A stretch of DNA of 64,000 nucleotides from Parabacteroides gordonii MS-1 = DSM 23371 (GCF_000969825.1 NZ_KQ033920.1:1719082-1783081), one strand, 5' to 3'. Positions 45,345 to 52,928 are shown, counted from the first letter of the stretch. Numbers and translations: made by a program. Notes: a model not told the origin generated them from the sequence alone.

Positions 45345-46229
45345 TTATTTGCAATTGGCTGAAAGGTTTGCCAACACTTTCTCGCTCAGACGGTCAAAAG
45401 CCTGGCGCGTACGTCCTGTCGAGACTTGCATGCAACGTACATGCGGATGGTTCAGCAGGTGGCTGTCTCCCAATGCTCCGGCGGTATCGCAGAAGCAGAG
45501 GTTGTCGCCTTCGAGCCATTTCATGAAGGGAGCCTCGTCCCAGGCCGGAGACAAACCGGTGTTAAACAGTATCTTTTTATTGCCCAACTGCCCGAATTCG
45601 GCTTCATGCAACAGGACGGTGTTCTTATTCAGGCAGCAGAAAACGGCTTCGCTCTGCGATAACAGTTCGCCAAGGGGCAGGAAACGATAGCCCTTCCCGC
45701 GTGCCGCCTCTTTCTCGCTCCGGGCGAAATAGGCAATATCAGCCCCGAAAAACTTCAAGGCATCCGCTATCATGCCACCGGACTTACCCAGTCCTACGAT
45801 ACCGACTTTCATCCCGGTAATCTCACGGGGAATGTCGTCCCACGCCTCCTGCTCAAAACCATGCAGGCAACGCACCAGTTCGCTGATGACATACTCCACC
45901 ACCCCTTCATCTCCATAATCGCGGATACCGGTAACAACGATACCCCGTTCGTTCGCATAGCGAATATCGACATTCGCGCTTTCCGGCGAGTAAAGCGAGC
46001 AACACATCCCGATATACCGAACGTTCGGGCACTTTTCCAGTGCCGCCCTCCCAATCCGCGAGGTGTAACTCAACAAAACAGCGTCCGCATCCCCGATACG
46101 GCTTGCCACCTCCTCATCGCCGGAGGGTATATCGTCGTACATAATAACTTCTTTCGCAAAATCTTGCAATTTCTTTTCTGCTGATGGAATCAGGCTTACA
46201 GGCTCTATCGCCACAAGTTTCTTAAACAT
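45345..46229 (-). CDS. D-2-hydroxyacid dehydrogenase-like protein with altered active site
   Basis: The 294-residue protein has the NAD-binding core of the family (GMKVGIVGLGKSGGMIADAL) and the lid segment RYIGMCCSLYSPESANVD. The usual catalytic Arg of the NTARG motif is replaced: the sequence reads FNTGLSP with Leu at 226. A His remains near 263 (NHPHV). It may use another residue or may no longer be a dehydrogenase. The substrate is unknown. Confidence 0.82.
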   Translation of the reverse strand: MFKKLVAIEPVSLIPSAEKKLQDFAKEVIMYDDIPSGDEEVASRIGDADAVLLSYTSRIGRAALEKCPNVRYIGMCCSLYSPESANVDIRYANERGIVVTGIRDYGDEGVVEYVISELVRCLHGFEQEAWDDIPREITGMKVGIVGLGKSGGMIADALKFFGADIAYFARSEKEAARGKGYRFLPLGELLSQSEAVFCCLNKNTVLLHEAEFGQLGNKKILFNTGLSPAWDEAPFMKWLEGDNLCFCDTAGALGDSHLLNHPHVRCMQVSTGRTRQAFDRLSEKVLANLSANCK

Positions 46230-46324
46230 CGGAATTTTTACTTATTTTTATCACACAAAGATAGCCCTTTCTTCCCACAAAGCGGAATTATCCCTCTCCA
46301 TTCTTACAAATCAAAAACTTATTC

Positions 46325-46332
46325 TATCTTTG
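46325..46332 (+). promoter_or_regulatory. Promoter -7 box 5 bp before the VOC gene ATG
   Basis: TATCTTTG ends 5 bp before the ATG at 46338. This is the same close spacing as at 43838-43852 and suggests a leaderless mRNA. Confidence 0.5.
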
Positions 46333-46337
46333 GGAAC

Positions 46338-46727
46338 ATGGAAACAAAGAAAGCTACAATCAGCAAAATCAACGTCGTCGTCGATTGCAAAGATGCAGGC
46401 ATCATGGCACGTTTTTACAGTCAGCTTCTGAATTGGGAGTGGACACACCCGCAGGCAAACGGTTGGTCAGCCATCACTTCGCCCGCCGGTATGGTCATCG
46501 CCTTCCAGGAAATTGAAGAATACGAACCACCCGTCTGGCCCTGGCAGGCAGGGAAACAAGGGCAGATGCTGCACCTCGACTTCTATGTGGACGACCTCGA
46601 AGAAGCCGTCCACCATGCCCTCAGTCTGGGAGCACGCCTTGCCGGTGAGCAATATTTCAAAACTTCCCGCACATTGATCGATCCCGCCGGCCATCCTTTC
46701 TGCCTGGATACGGACGAACCGGAGTAA
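46338..46727 (+). CDS. VOC-superfamily (glyoxalase-like) protein
   Basis: This 129-residue protein has the paired beta-alpha-beta units of the VOC fold (INVVVDCKDAGIMARFYSQL, MLHLDFYVDDLEEAVHHALS) and ends LIDPAGHPFCLD. Likely metal ligands are a His (LHLDF) and acidic residues. The family includes glyoxalase I, dioxygenases and antibiotic-binding proteins; no substrate is evident. Confidence 0.85.
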   Translation: METKKATISKINVVVDCKDAGIMARFYSQLLNWEWTHPQANGWSAITSPAGMVIAFQEIEEYEPPVWPWQAGKQGQMLHLDFYVDDLEEAVHHALSLGARLAGEQYFKTSRTLIDPAGHPFCLDTDEPE

Positions 46728-46764
46728 AGAACAGATTACCTATCCCACAAACACGGAATAAATT

Positions 46765-47292
46765 ATGAAAACCAAAGAGATTATATGGTGGATATTTCTA
46801 CTGGTCATCATCGATCAGGCGACAAAGATTGTGATCTATCATTTTTATATGGATACCCATTTTGAGATTATCCCCTCGCTATTCGAGTTCAGTCCGGTAT
46901 TCAACGACAAACACAGCTACGTCAACTATCTTCTAAACCAGAAACTGAATATCAATATGGGCTTCTGGATCCACATGGTCATCTTCGCCGTGGCCGAATG
47001 TATCATACTGGCATTATACGTCTTCCTCAGAAGCCTGTCAAAAAAAACGAAGCTCCTAGACATCGGCATCTCCTTCCAAATTGCGGGACTGATTTGTGCT
47101 TTGCTCGGTAATATCGTCTGGGAAAAGGGGGTCTTGGATTTCATTTACCTCAAACCCCTATTTGTTTTCGATCTGAAGGATTTATACAATAATTGTTTTG
47201 TTGTTCTCCTTCTTATATATGTACACAAGCACAGGGAAAAAGTAAATACGGCAAAAATAAAAGAGGTCATCAACCAGCTCCGCAACAGATAG
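46765..47292 (+). CDS. Signal peptidase II-like membrane protein lacking one catalytic Asp
   Basis: This 175-residue protein has four membrane helices and LspA-like landmarks: DQATK at residues 17-21, GNIVWEKGVLDFIYL near 115-129, and FVFDLKDLYNN near 133-143. In LspA the two catalytic Asp residues sit in GNxxDR and FNxAD. Here the first position is Trp119, while Asp139 keeps the second. It is therefore probably an inactive or repurposed paralogue, not the housekeeping lipoprotein signal peptidase. It lies 37 bp after the VOC gene. Confidence 0.7.
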   Translation: MKTKEIIWWIFLLVIIDQATKIVIYHFYMDTHFEIIPSLFEFSPVFNDKHSYVNYLLNQKLNINMGFWIHMVIFAVAECIILALYVFLRSLSKKTKLLDIGISFQIAGLICALLGNIVWEKGVLDFIYLKPLFVFDLKDLYNNCFVVLLLIYVHKHREKVNTAKIKEVINQLRNR

Positions 47293-47394
47293 CAGAGGGT
47301 ATGTAGGGGATGGCTTCTGAAGAGTACATCCATTACACCTAAAAAACAACGACACAGCAAACAACAAAAATTTATATACCTATAAAACAATAGT

Positions 47395-48165
47395 ATGATG
47401 GAAACAAAATACATCACCCTGACAAAAGAAAACATCGGAACGGAACATATTTGTTGCGCCTTCTCCGACAAAAAATGCAAGGAAGGCTACGAGCTGAAAA
47501 AAGAATGGCTCAGGAAAGAATTCGACAACGGATACGTTTTCCGCCGCCTTGACGAACGTGCCAAGGTATTCATCGAATATGTTCCCGCCGAAAAGGCCTG
47601 GGTTCCCGTCGACGCTCCCGGCTATCTGATGATAAACTGTTTCTGGGTATCAGGACAGTACAAAGGATGCGGACACGGCAAGGCACTATTACAATCCGCC
47701 ATCGACGATGCCCGGTCGCAGGGAAAGGCAGGACTGGTCACCGTAGCGGGTACATCCAAGTTCCATTTCATGAGCGATACCAAATGGCTTCTGCGCCAGG
47801 GTTTCCAGACAATAGAGAAGCTCCCCAACGGTTTCAGCCTGTTGGTTCTGAAGCTGACGCCCGATGCTCCCGACCCTTCTTTCAAGGCCTGCACGAAAAG
47901 TGGGGAATGCGAGGAGAAAAACGGGCTGGTCGTTTACTTCACCAACCGCTGTCCATACACGGAATACCACGTCCTCGGTTCGCTGGCAGATGTAGCCCAA
48001 AGTAAAGGAATCCCGCTGAAAATAATCAAACTGGAGACGATGGAGCAGGCACAGGCCGCCCCCACCCCGGCCACCATATTCACGCTTTTCCACAACGGGC
48101 AGTTCGTCACCACCGACCTCAGCGTATGCCTTGAGAAACGGTTCGAGAAGGCAGTAAAGATATAA
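47395..48165 (+). CDS. GNAT acetyltransferase with YoaP-like C-terminal domain
   Basis: This 256-residue protein has an N-terminal GNAT fold (CFWVSGQYKGCGHGKALLQS is the acetyl-CoA loop) and a C-terminal YoaP-like thioredoxin-fold domain (VVYFTNRCPYTEYHVLGSLA, IFTLFHNGQFVTTDLSV). The family's substrate is not established. A second ATG lies at 47398. It is the last clearly chromosomal gene before the ICE junction. Confidence 0.85.
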   Translation: MMETKYITLTKENIGTEHICCAFSDKKCKEGYELKKEWLRKEFDNGYVFRRLDERAKVFIEYVPAEKAWVPVDAPGYLMINCFWVSGQYKGCGHGKALLQSAIDDARSQGKAGLVTVAGTSKFHFMSDTKWLLRQGFQTIEKLPNGFSLLVLKLTPDAPDPSFKACTKSGECEEKNGLVVYFTNRCPYTEYHVLGSLADVAQSKGIPLKIIKLETMEQAQAAPTPATIFTLFHNGQFVTTDLSVCLEKRFEKAVKI

Positions 48166-48194
48166 GACGGCGGAGACAATCATTTCCCAAACCC

Positions 48195-48229
48195 ATAGCC
48201 CCGGACTGCTTCGTGCAATCCGGGGCTAT
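48195..48229. terminator. Hairpin after the YoaP-like gene
   Basis: ATAGCCCCGGA pairs perfectly with TCCGGGGCTAT around a 13-bp loop. No T run follows on either strand, so it is a weak or factor-assisted terminator. Confidence 0.55.
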
Positions 48230-48243
48230 AACGTATCAAACGC

Positions 48244-48275
48244 AAAAAATCCTTGCAAGTAACTTGCAAGGATTT
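48244..48275 (-). terminator. Terminator of the interrupted tRNA-Ser gene
   Basis: On the minus strand AAATCCTTGCAAG and CTTGCAAGGATTT form a 13-bp perfect stem with a 3-base loop and a run of T. It lies 11 bp after the tRNA 3' remnant. Confidence 0.85.
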
Positions 48276-48286
48276 CTTATTCTCCA

Positions 48287-48310
48287 GCGGAGAGACAGGG
48301 TTTTGAACCT
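48287..48310 (-). pseudogene. tRNA-Ser 3' remnant, left attachment site of the ICE
   Basis: The minus strand reads GGTTCAAAACCCTG and then TCTCTCCGC. This is a T-loop with its 3' stem strand and the 3' acceptor strand of a tRNA whose 5' strand would be CGGAGAGA, as in tRNA-Ser. The 5' half of the T-stem no longer pairs (GTAGG against CCCTG), and beyond it no tRNA sequence continues, so the crossover lies about 48305-48315. The tRNA's terminator survives at 48244-48275. A full tRNA-Ser is expected at the other end of the element, outside the window. Confidence 0.7.
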
Positions 48311-48439
48311 ACAACTCTAACCGCTTATATTTCAGCTACTTCGCTTTCAAAATTTCAAATAGGTAACGAAACAGTAACGATTTTCAGATGTTGGGCTTGT
48401 CCAACTTTGACCGCTGTTTGTCTGCCTAACTTTCGGGTT

Positions 48440-48471
48440 CAAAGATACGGCTTTCTTTTGAAACTCGCAAA
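48440..48471 (-). promoter_or_regulatory. Consensus promoter facing the left junction
   Basis: On the minus strand TTTG (48471-48468), a 20-bp spacer and TATCTTTG (48447-48440) match the consensus exactly. The transcript would run from about 48433 across the attachment site toward the chromosome. In the circular form of the ICE it would read into the right end. Confidence 0.65.
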
Positions 48472-48495
48472 TATCTGATAATAAATATTTTTGGG

Positions 48496-48548
48496 TTAGT
48501 GCAAGGTGCAAGCTATATATATAAATATATACTTGCACCTTGCACTAA
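48496..48548. repeat. Inverted repeat of doubled GTGCAAG heptamers
   Basis: Perfect 17-bp arms, TTAGTGCAAGGTGCAAG (48496-48512) and its inverse (48532-48548), flank a 19-bp AT stretch. Each arm holds two head-to-tail copies of GTGCAAG. It is near the attachment site and upstream of the tetR-like gene. Candidate integrase arm sites, operator or origin. Confidence 0.75.
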
Positions 48549-48618
48549 AAAAAAGCACTGGGGTACAAATGGTTAAAACAAAATCCGTATCTTCGTAACC
48601 GATTAAAAACAAACGTGT

Positions 48619-49233
48619 ATGATAATAACTAACCGTGAAGAAGTAATAGATAAAGCGTTCGGCGTATTTGTCAGGATGAACTACGAGAAAGCAAGCATCA
48701 TCACGCTTGCCAAAGCCTGCGGGGTGACAAAAACGGGTATCGTTTATTATTTTCCGCACAAGTTGGATTTATTCATGGCTGTGGCGGACAAATACGTGTT
48801 GCAAATGCACGAACCGGAAAACAAGTTTGCCGCTCCTGCCGATACGTTGACGGAGTTCATCGGGCAATACGTGGCGGGAGTAGCCGCTTCCATGAAAAGG
48901 ATTGTTGAACTGATTGGCGATAATTGCAGCCCGCATGATTGTAGTCCTAACTTCTACTACTTTCATTTCCTGTCACAAGTGCGCATGTACTATCCGGGTA
49001 TCAGGCAGAAAATTGAGAAAATCTACCGACAAGACTATGACCTATGGGAGAAAGTCATACAGAAGGCAAAAGAAAGCGGGGAAATCAGGAGCAACACGGA
49101 CGTGAAGAAAACGGCTATCTTGTTCCGGCAAATGTTTTTAGGACTGTCATACGAACAAGCATTTCTGAACGGTCTGAACGTGGACGAACTGGCAGAAAAT
49201 TTTCGCCATATCTATTCGCTGCTTAAAGCCTGA
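48619..49233 (+). CDS. TetR/AcrR-family regulator
   Basis: This 204-residue protein has an N-terminal TetR HTH (KASIITLAKACGVTKTGIVY, YYFPHKLDLFMAVADKYV) and an all-helical ligand-binding C-terminus. It stands between the left attachment site and the integrase gene on the same strand. A perfect palindrome lies 29 bp after its stop and overlaps the integrase promoter, so it is the likely regulator of integrase expression. Confidence 0.9.
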   Translation: MIITNREEVIDKAFGVFVRMNYEKASIITLAKACGVTKTGIVYYFPHKLDLFMAVADKYVLQMHEPENKFAAPADTLTEFIGQYVAGVAASMKRIVELIGDNCSPHDCSPNFYYFHFLSQVRMYYPGIRQKIEKIYRQDYDLWEKVIQKAKESGEIRSNTDVKKTAILFRQMFLGLSYEQAFLNGLNVDELAENFRHIYSLLKA

Positions 49234-49261
49234 TACTCTTTTGTTTTTTTAACCTCTATTA

Positions 49262-49283
49262 TTTTTGAACAGATGTTCAAAAA
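49262..49283. promoter_or_regulatory. Perfect palindrome over the integrase promoter
   Basis: TTTTTGAACA, two bases, then TGTTCAAAAA form a 22-bp perfect dyad, 15 bp before the -7 box. It covers the expected -33 region and is a candidate TetR-family operator. Confidence 0.7.
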
Positions 49284-49298
49284 GTGATATTTTTATCT

Positions 49299-49306
49299 TA
49301 TCTTTG
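49299..49306 (+). promoter_or_regulatory. Promoter -7 box of the integrase gene
   Basis: TATCTTTG lies 22 bp before the integrase ATG at 49329. Confidence 0.6.
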
Positions 49307-49328
49307 GAGCGAAGCAAAATTCAGCGAC

Positions 49329-50435
49329 ATGGATAAGGTTCAGAAACAGAGAGGAAGCATCGTTCTGTACAAGGAAGAAAGAAACGGTGCGGACTACATA
49401 CGGATAGAGTATGTAAACAGTCAGGCTGTCGCCCTGCTGCTCGCCCAAGATACGGACGTGGAAAAGACAGGCAATAGTTCTGCCTACATACCTGCCACCG
49501 CTTTTAAACTGCCGGATTTCTATGACCGCTATTCGCCCCACGCCTATATTGATTACAGCCGGGTTTACGTGCGGCATCCCAAACCTAAAAGGGAATACAT
49601 ACTGCCGAGAGGCTACCTCGAACTGCTGGAACAGAAGCGGTACAGCCTTTCCACCATAAAAGCCTATAAAATCTATTTCAGCGACTTCATGGAATACCAC
49701 AAGGGGCAAGACCTTGACCTGCTGACGGTCGAGGACATAAACAGCTATATGCTCCACATGGTAAAGGAAAAGCACATATCCGCCACCCAGCAGAACATGC
49801 GCATCAACGCTATCAAGTTCTATTACGAGAAAGTCCGGAAAGGCAAGCGGCAATATTATGGCGGGATAGCCCGTGCAAAAGAGTACAAGGCATTGCCCGA
49901 AGTATTAAGCCGGGAAGAAATGAAAAGCATCTTTGCACAGTTATCCAATCGGAAACACAGGTGCATGATTTCTCTTATTTACTCTGCCGGACTACGCCGA
50001 AGCGAACTTCTGAACCTGACACCCCAAGACATCATCAGCGAACGGATGCTAATCAGGATTGCCGGAAAAGGCAAGAAGTGCAGGTATTCCCTACTGTCGG
50101 AAAAGCTGCTCAACGAACTAAGGGCTTACTACCGGGAATACAGACCGCAAAAATGGCTTTTTGAGGGCGAACAGGCAGGCGAACAATACTCGCCCAGCGC
50201 ATTGGTTAAGATATTGAAAGAAGCGGCAAGGAAAGCCGGAATAAAGCATCGGGTACACCTGCACATGCTCCGGCACACGTTCGCCACCCACCTGCTGGAA
50301 CAAGGGACAGACCTAAGAACCATACAGGAACTTATGGGACATACCGATATAAAAACAACGGCAATTTATCTGCACGTATCGAACGCCTATAAAGCAAAAA
50401 TCCCCAATCCGCTGGATTGTTTGGATGATGATTAG
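49329..50435 (+). CDS. int: Tyrosine recombinase (ICE integrase)
   Basis: The 368-residue protein has a core-binding SAM-like domain (LEQKRYSLSTIKAYKIYFSD, LTVEDINSYML). The catalytic domain has an Arg in YSAGLRRSELLNL, HMLRHTFATHLLEQG (HxLR), the GHTDIKTT stretch and the nucleophile Tyr in AIYLHV. It is next to the left attachment site, so it probably catalyses integration into the tRNA-Ser gene. It is also the only recombinase beside the repeat-separated cargo array and could act on those repeats. The start is set after the -7 box; the upstream frame to 49284 lies in the promoter. Confidence 0.93.
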   Translation: MDKVQKQRGSIVLYKEERNGADYIRIEYVNSQAVALLLAQDTDVEKTGNSSAYIPATAFKLPDFYDRYSPHAYIDYSRVYVRHPKPKREYILPRGYLELLEQKRYSLSTIKAYKIYFSDFMEYHKGQDLDLLTVEDINSYMLHMVKEKHISATQQNMRINAIKFYYEKVRKGKRQYYGGIARAKEYKALPEVLSREEMKSIFAQLSNRKHRCMISLIYSAGLRRSELLNLTPQDIISERMLIRIAGKGKKCRYSLLSEKLLNELRAYYREYRPQKWLFEGEQAGEQYSPSALVKILKEAARKAGIKHRVHLHMLRHTFATHLLEQGTDLRTIQELMGHTDIKTTAIYLHVSNAYKAKIPNPLDCLDDD

Positions 50436-50514
50436 ACAATGATTTAATAGTGAATAGGAACTACACCATAAGGTGCGTTTATCGAAAAATTATTGCTAAC
50501 TTAATTAAGGAAGT

Positions 50515-50958
50515 ATGGAATTTACATTAAATATAGTATATGGTGGAGAACTTAATGCATCTAAAGCCTTAAGTCCCTTTGTGCGCAATATGAGGAAAAT
50601 TATAAAAGATACATTTACTTCATTTGAAAATGAAGCTGTTACCATGTTTAAGGTAACATTGTTTTTTGATGGTGATATTTCATCCTATTATAACGGAACA
50701 GGAATATATCAACCAAGATATTACAATGTTAAAAAAGAATATGTGGTTAGTTTTTGCATTGACAGGACACAATGGACTGGGAATAAGGAAAAAGATTTAA
50801 ACTATTTCATTTTTACAATAACAAGTTTGATGATTAAAAATGGAGATTTGATTTTGAATAAATTGGCTAAATATAAGTACGCATTTGATATTAATTCATA
50901 CAAGCATTGTGTTGATATTTGCAGCAAAAAGATGAATGATATAGTGAATGAAATATAG
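50515..50958 (+). CDS. Unrecognised cargo protein 1, putative immunity protein
   Basis: This 147-residue acidic/basic mixed soluble protein has no signal peptide or membrane segment. It reads MEFTLNIVYGGELNASKALS at the start, then TMFKVTLFFDGDISSYYNG and YVVSFCIDRTQWTGNKE. I do not recognise the family. It is the first gene after the recombinase and is followed by an array repeat, so an immunity role is suggested by context only. A hairpin CACC-ATAA-GGTG lies in the 79-bp gap before it. Confidence 0.65.
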   Translation: MEFTLNIVYGGELNASKALSPFVRNMRKIIKDTFTSFENEAVTMFKVTLFFDGDISSYYNGTGIYQPRYYNVKKEYVVSFCIDRTQWTGNKEKDLNYFIFTITSLMIKNGDLILNKLAKYKYAFDINSYKHCVDICSKKMNDIVNEI

Positions 50959-50960
50959 CA

Positions 50961-51007
50961 ATAACAAGCACCTGTTCCGCCTAACGGCGGCAAGCTGCAA
51001 CCCATTA
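50961..51007 (+). repeat. Cassette repeat 1
   Basis: TAACAA, inner stem CCGCC/GGCGG with loop TAAC, outer GCA/TGC, and end CCCATTA. It is the most divergent copy but keeps the shared architecture. Confidence 0.65.
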
Positions 51008-51030
51008 ACATCAAAAAGCAGTGTACCATA

Positions 51031-51732
51031 ATGGAAACAAGAGATAAACTTTTTACAGAAGAACAGTATTTGAAGCAACTGAAAATGTATGATGAAGATA
51101 TTAGTTATTATGAACAAATGCATCTTTCAGGAAAACATATAGGTTACGATTCTTTGTTCAATTATAGGCTTCGTTATTTATTAGTACAGTATTCTATGGG
51201 ACAGGATATTGATAAGCTGAAAAACAATTATGTGAAAGCCCTCAAAACAATGCCGAGATTTTGGACGGACAACGGATTTTATATTGAAATGTTGTGGCTT
51301 CTGTCAATAGGCATTATGTTGGATTACGAAGACGACCTTATACATGGTCTGGTGCAACTGATAAAAGACAGAGAAGCTAAAGACTATATTTATGATACAT
51401 TGATTAGATACAGATTTCCTGATTGGGAAAGGACAACAAACCAAGTATTATATCCGTCACCCTATCGAATTGCTATCACTGTTACAGAGTTGGCTGAACA
51501 AGACAAAGCAGAAGCGGTGAAACGATTGGAAAAATACCTCAAAAAAGAATGGTATCGAGGACATTCTGATTTATCTTGGCATGACGACCATAAATATGGT
51601 ATCAACCATGACGGTTATTGGTGTTTTGAAAGCGGTGCATTGGTCAAGGTCTTGGGGCTGGATGATAGCAGCCTGAAAGGGTTGCCCTACTATCCATACG
51701 ACATGGTACACTGGAATGACAATATTAAATGA
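51031..51732 (+). CDS. PoNi-type immunity protein (DUF1910/DUF1911)
   Basis: The 233-residue soluble protein matches the PoNi layout. The N-terminal DUF1910-like half reads YYEQMHLSGKHIGYDSLFNY and RYLLVQYSMGQDIDKL. The C-terminal DUF1911-like half reads KYGINHDGYWCFESGALVKV, then DDSSLKGLPYYPYDMVHW. PoNi proteins neutralise PoNe-type DNase effectors delivered by type VI secretion. No PoNe toxin gene is adjacent, so it is an orphan immunity gene. It shares a cassette with the next gene, only 9 bp downstream. Confidence 0.85.
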   Translation: METRDKLFTEEQYLKQLKMYDEDISYYEQMHLSGKHIGYDSLFNYRLRYLLVQYSMGQDIDKLKNNYVKALKTMPRFWTDNGFYIEMLWLLSIGIMLDYEDDLIHGLVQLIKDREAKDYIYDTLIRYRFPDWERTTNQVLYPSPYRIAITVTELAEQDKAEAVKRLEKYLKKEWYRGHSDLSWHDDHKYGINHDGYWCFESGALVKVLGLDDSSLKGLPYYPYDMVHWNDNIK

Positions 51733-51741
51733 AGAAAAGGT

Positions 51742-52263
51742 ATGAGTTACTCTGTTTGTGCATATTTGACAGAAGCCGATAAGGTAAAGTCTGTTTATGG
51801 AACTTGTGATAATCAGCTTATAAACCAATTAAAGGTTGCGTTGAAGCAGGAACTTGACACTCTGAACGATTATTTCAGCGATAGCCTGAACACGGATAAA
51901 GATGCTTATGCAGCGTTGGCAGATATAGTGAACGGAGAAATCCGTTATCCCGAAATTGCTTTCATGTACGGGTATGTATATGAAAAGATTTGCAACCATT
52001 ATGGAACGCAAATCTACTGTGCGGAAAACCTTTGGCAATTGGATAGCCAAAGTACATTCATCCCTATTCCATTGAGCAGTGATTTTCCCTATATCATCAG
52101 CATACCCGTTTCAGATTTGGAGAGCAAGCGGACGGAATACACCTCACTACAAGAGGGTAACGGTATCGGAGATTATGATTACGAGCAGGAAATGGACGAC
52201 TTGAATTTCATTTTCGATGAAGCCGTTGAAGCGCAAAAAGACCTTGTTATTATGGTGTATTGA
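51742..52263 (+). CDS. DUF7691-like cargo protein, putative immunity protein
   Basis: This 173-residue soluble protein begins MSYSVCAYLTEADKVKSVYG and contains YGYVYEKICNHYGTQIYCAE and DLNFIFDEAVEAQKDLVIMV. It resembles the DUF7691 group, whose function is unknown. It lies 9 bp after the PoNi-type gene with no repeat between them, so both seem to have moved as one cassette. After its stop there is a short relic of the PoNi 3' end. Confidence 0.6.
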   Translation: MSYSVCAYLTEADKVKSVYGTCDNQLINQLKVALKQELDTLNDYFSDSLNTDKDAYAALADIVNGEIRYPEIAFMYGYVYEKICNHYGTQIYCAENLWQLDSQSTFIPIPLSSDFPYIISIPVSDLESKRTEYTSLQEGNGIGDYDYEQEMDDLNFIFDEAVEAQKDLVIMVY

Positions 52264-52264
52264 T

Positions 52265-52294
52265 ATGGTACACTGGAATGAGAATAAAATATGA
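52265..52294 (+). pseudogene. Relic of a second PoNi-type 3' end
   Basis: ATGGTACACTGGAATGA at 52265-52281 is identical to 51703-51719 within the PoNi-type gene, and similarity continues for about 12 bp. It looks like the last codons of a lost duplicate. Confidence 0.6.
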
Positions 52295-52295
52295 T

Positions 52296-52342
52296 GTTAA
52301 CGAAGCAGGATAACGGACAAGCCGTTCCCTGCTAAACCATTA
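52296..52342 (+). repeat. Cassette repeat 2
   Basis: GTTAAC-like start, outer stem AGCAGG/CCTGCT (52304-52309, 52328-52333), inner stem AACGG/CCGTT with loop ACAAG, end CCATTA. The core is the same as in the repeat at 55507-55553. Confidence 0.88.
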
Positions 52343-52366
52343 TCAGTAATTAAATAGTGTAACATT

Positions 52367-52921
52367 ATGAATATATATGAAATTGGACAAGACTTTGATA
52401 ATTACAAGTTCTTTGTATTCAAGGAAGAAGATAAATCAAATAAAGATGTTTGGGATTATAATGGTCAATCACTTGTTAATGAGTGGAAAGGGCTTAGCTT
52501 AGAATTGTTTAAAGATAAAAGAAAAAAGAAAGACAAACGAAGTGAGGACTTTGATGCTTCTTGTTATTTTTCTGGTTGTCTGATAGTAAATAAAAGAACA
52601 TCTTTATTGCTCGCTGAAAAGCTGAAAGGACAAATAGAAGTTTTACCTGTCAATGTAGACGGTAATACTTCAAACTATTATTTTATAAATGTATTGAATA
52701 CAGTCGATGCCTTAAATATAGAGTCCAAGAGCAATGAAGAAATTTTGAAGATGATGAGAGATAATAATGGTATTTTCAATAAAGGAAATATCGGTTCATA
52801 TATCATATTTCGGGATAGTCTGTTTAATAACAATTATTATTGCACAGATGAATTTGTAGATTTTGTGAAGCAATATTCAATCACAGGATTAAAATTTACA
52901 TGTGCAGGTATCGCAAAATAA
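52367..52921 (+). CDS. Imm11/DUF1629-like immunity protein
   Basis: The 184-residue soluble protein resembles the Imm11 (DUF1629) family: GQIEVLPVNVDGNTSNYYFI, NVLNTVDALNIESKSNEEI, a segment YIIFRDSLFNNNYYCTDEFV and the end ITGLKFTCAG. Imm11 proteins are predicted partners of polymorphic toxins. No toxin gene is adjacent. It is flanked by array repeats on both sides. Confidence 0.72.
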   Translation: MNIYEIGQDFDNYKFFVFKEEDKSNKDVWDYNGQSLVNEWKGLSLELFKDKRKKKDKRSEDFDASCYFSGCLIVNKRTSLLLAEKLKGQIEVLPVNVDGNTSNYYFINVLNTVDALNIESKSNEEILKMMRDNNGIFNKGNIGSYIIFRDSLFNNNYYCTDEFVDFVKQYSITGLKFTCAGIAK

Positions 52922-52928
52922 ATCACTG

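Noticed and set aside
46765..47292. Housekeeping lipoprotein signal peptidase
   Set aside because: The first catalytic Asp is replaced by Trp, and the conserved NxG and other LspA features are weak.
50464..50475. CACC-ATAA-GGTG as an attI-like primary site before the first cassette
   Set aside because: The hairpin is short, shares neither TAACAA nor CCATTA with the repeats, and cannot be distinguished from chance.
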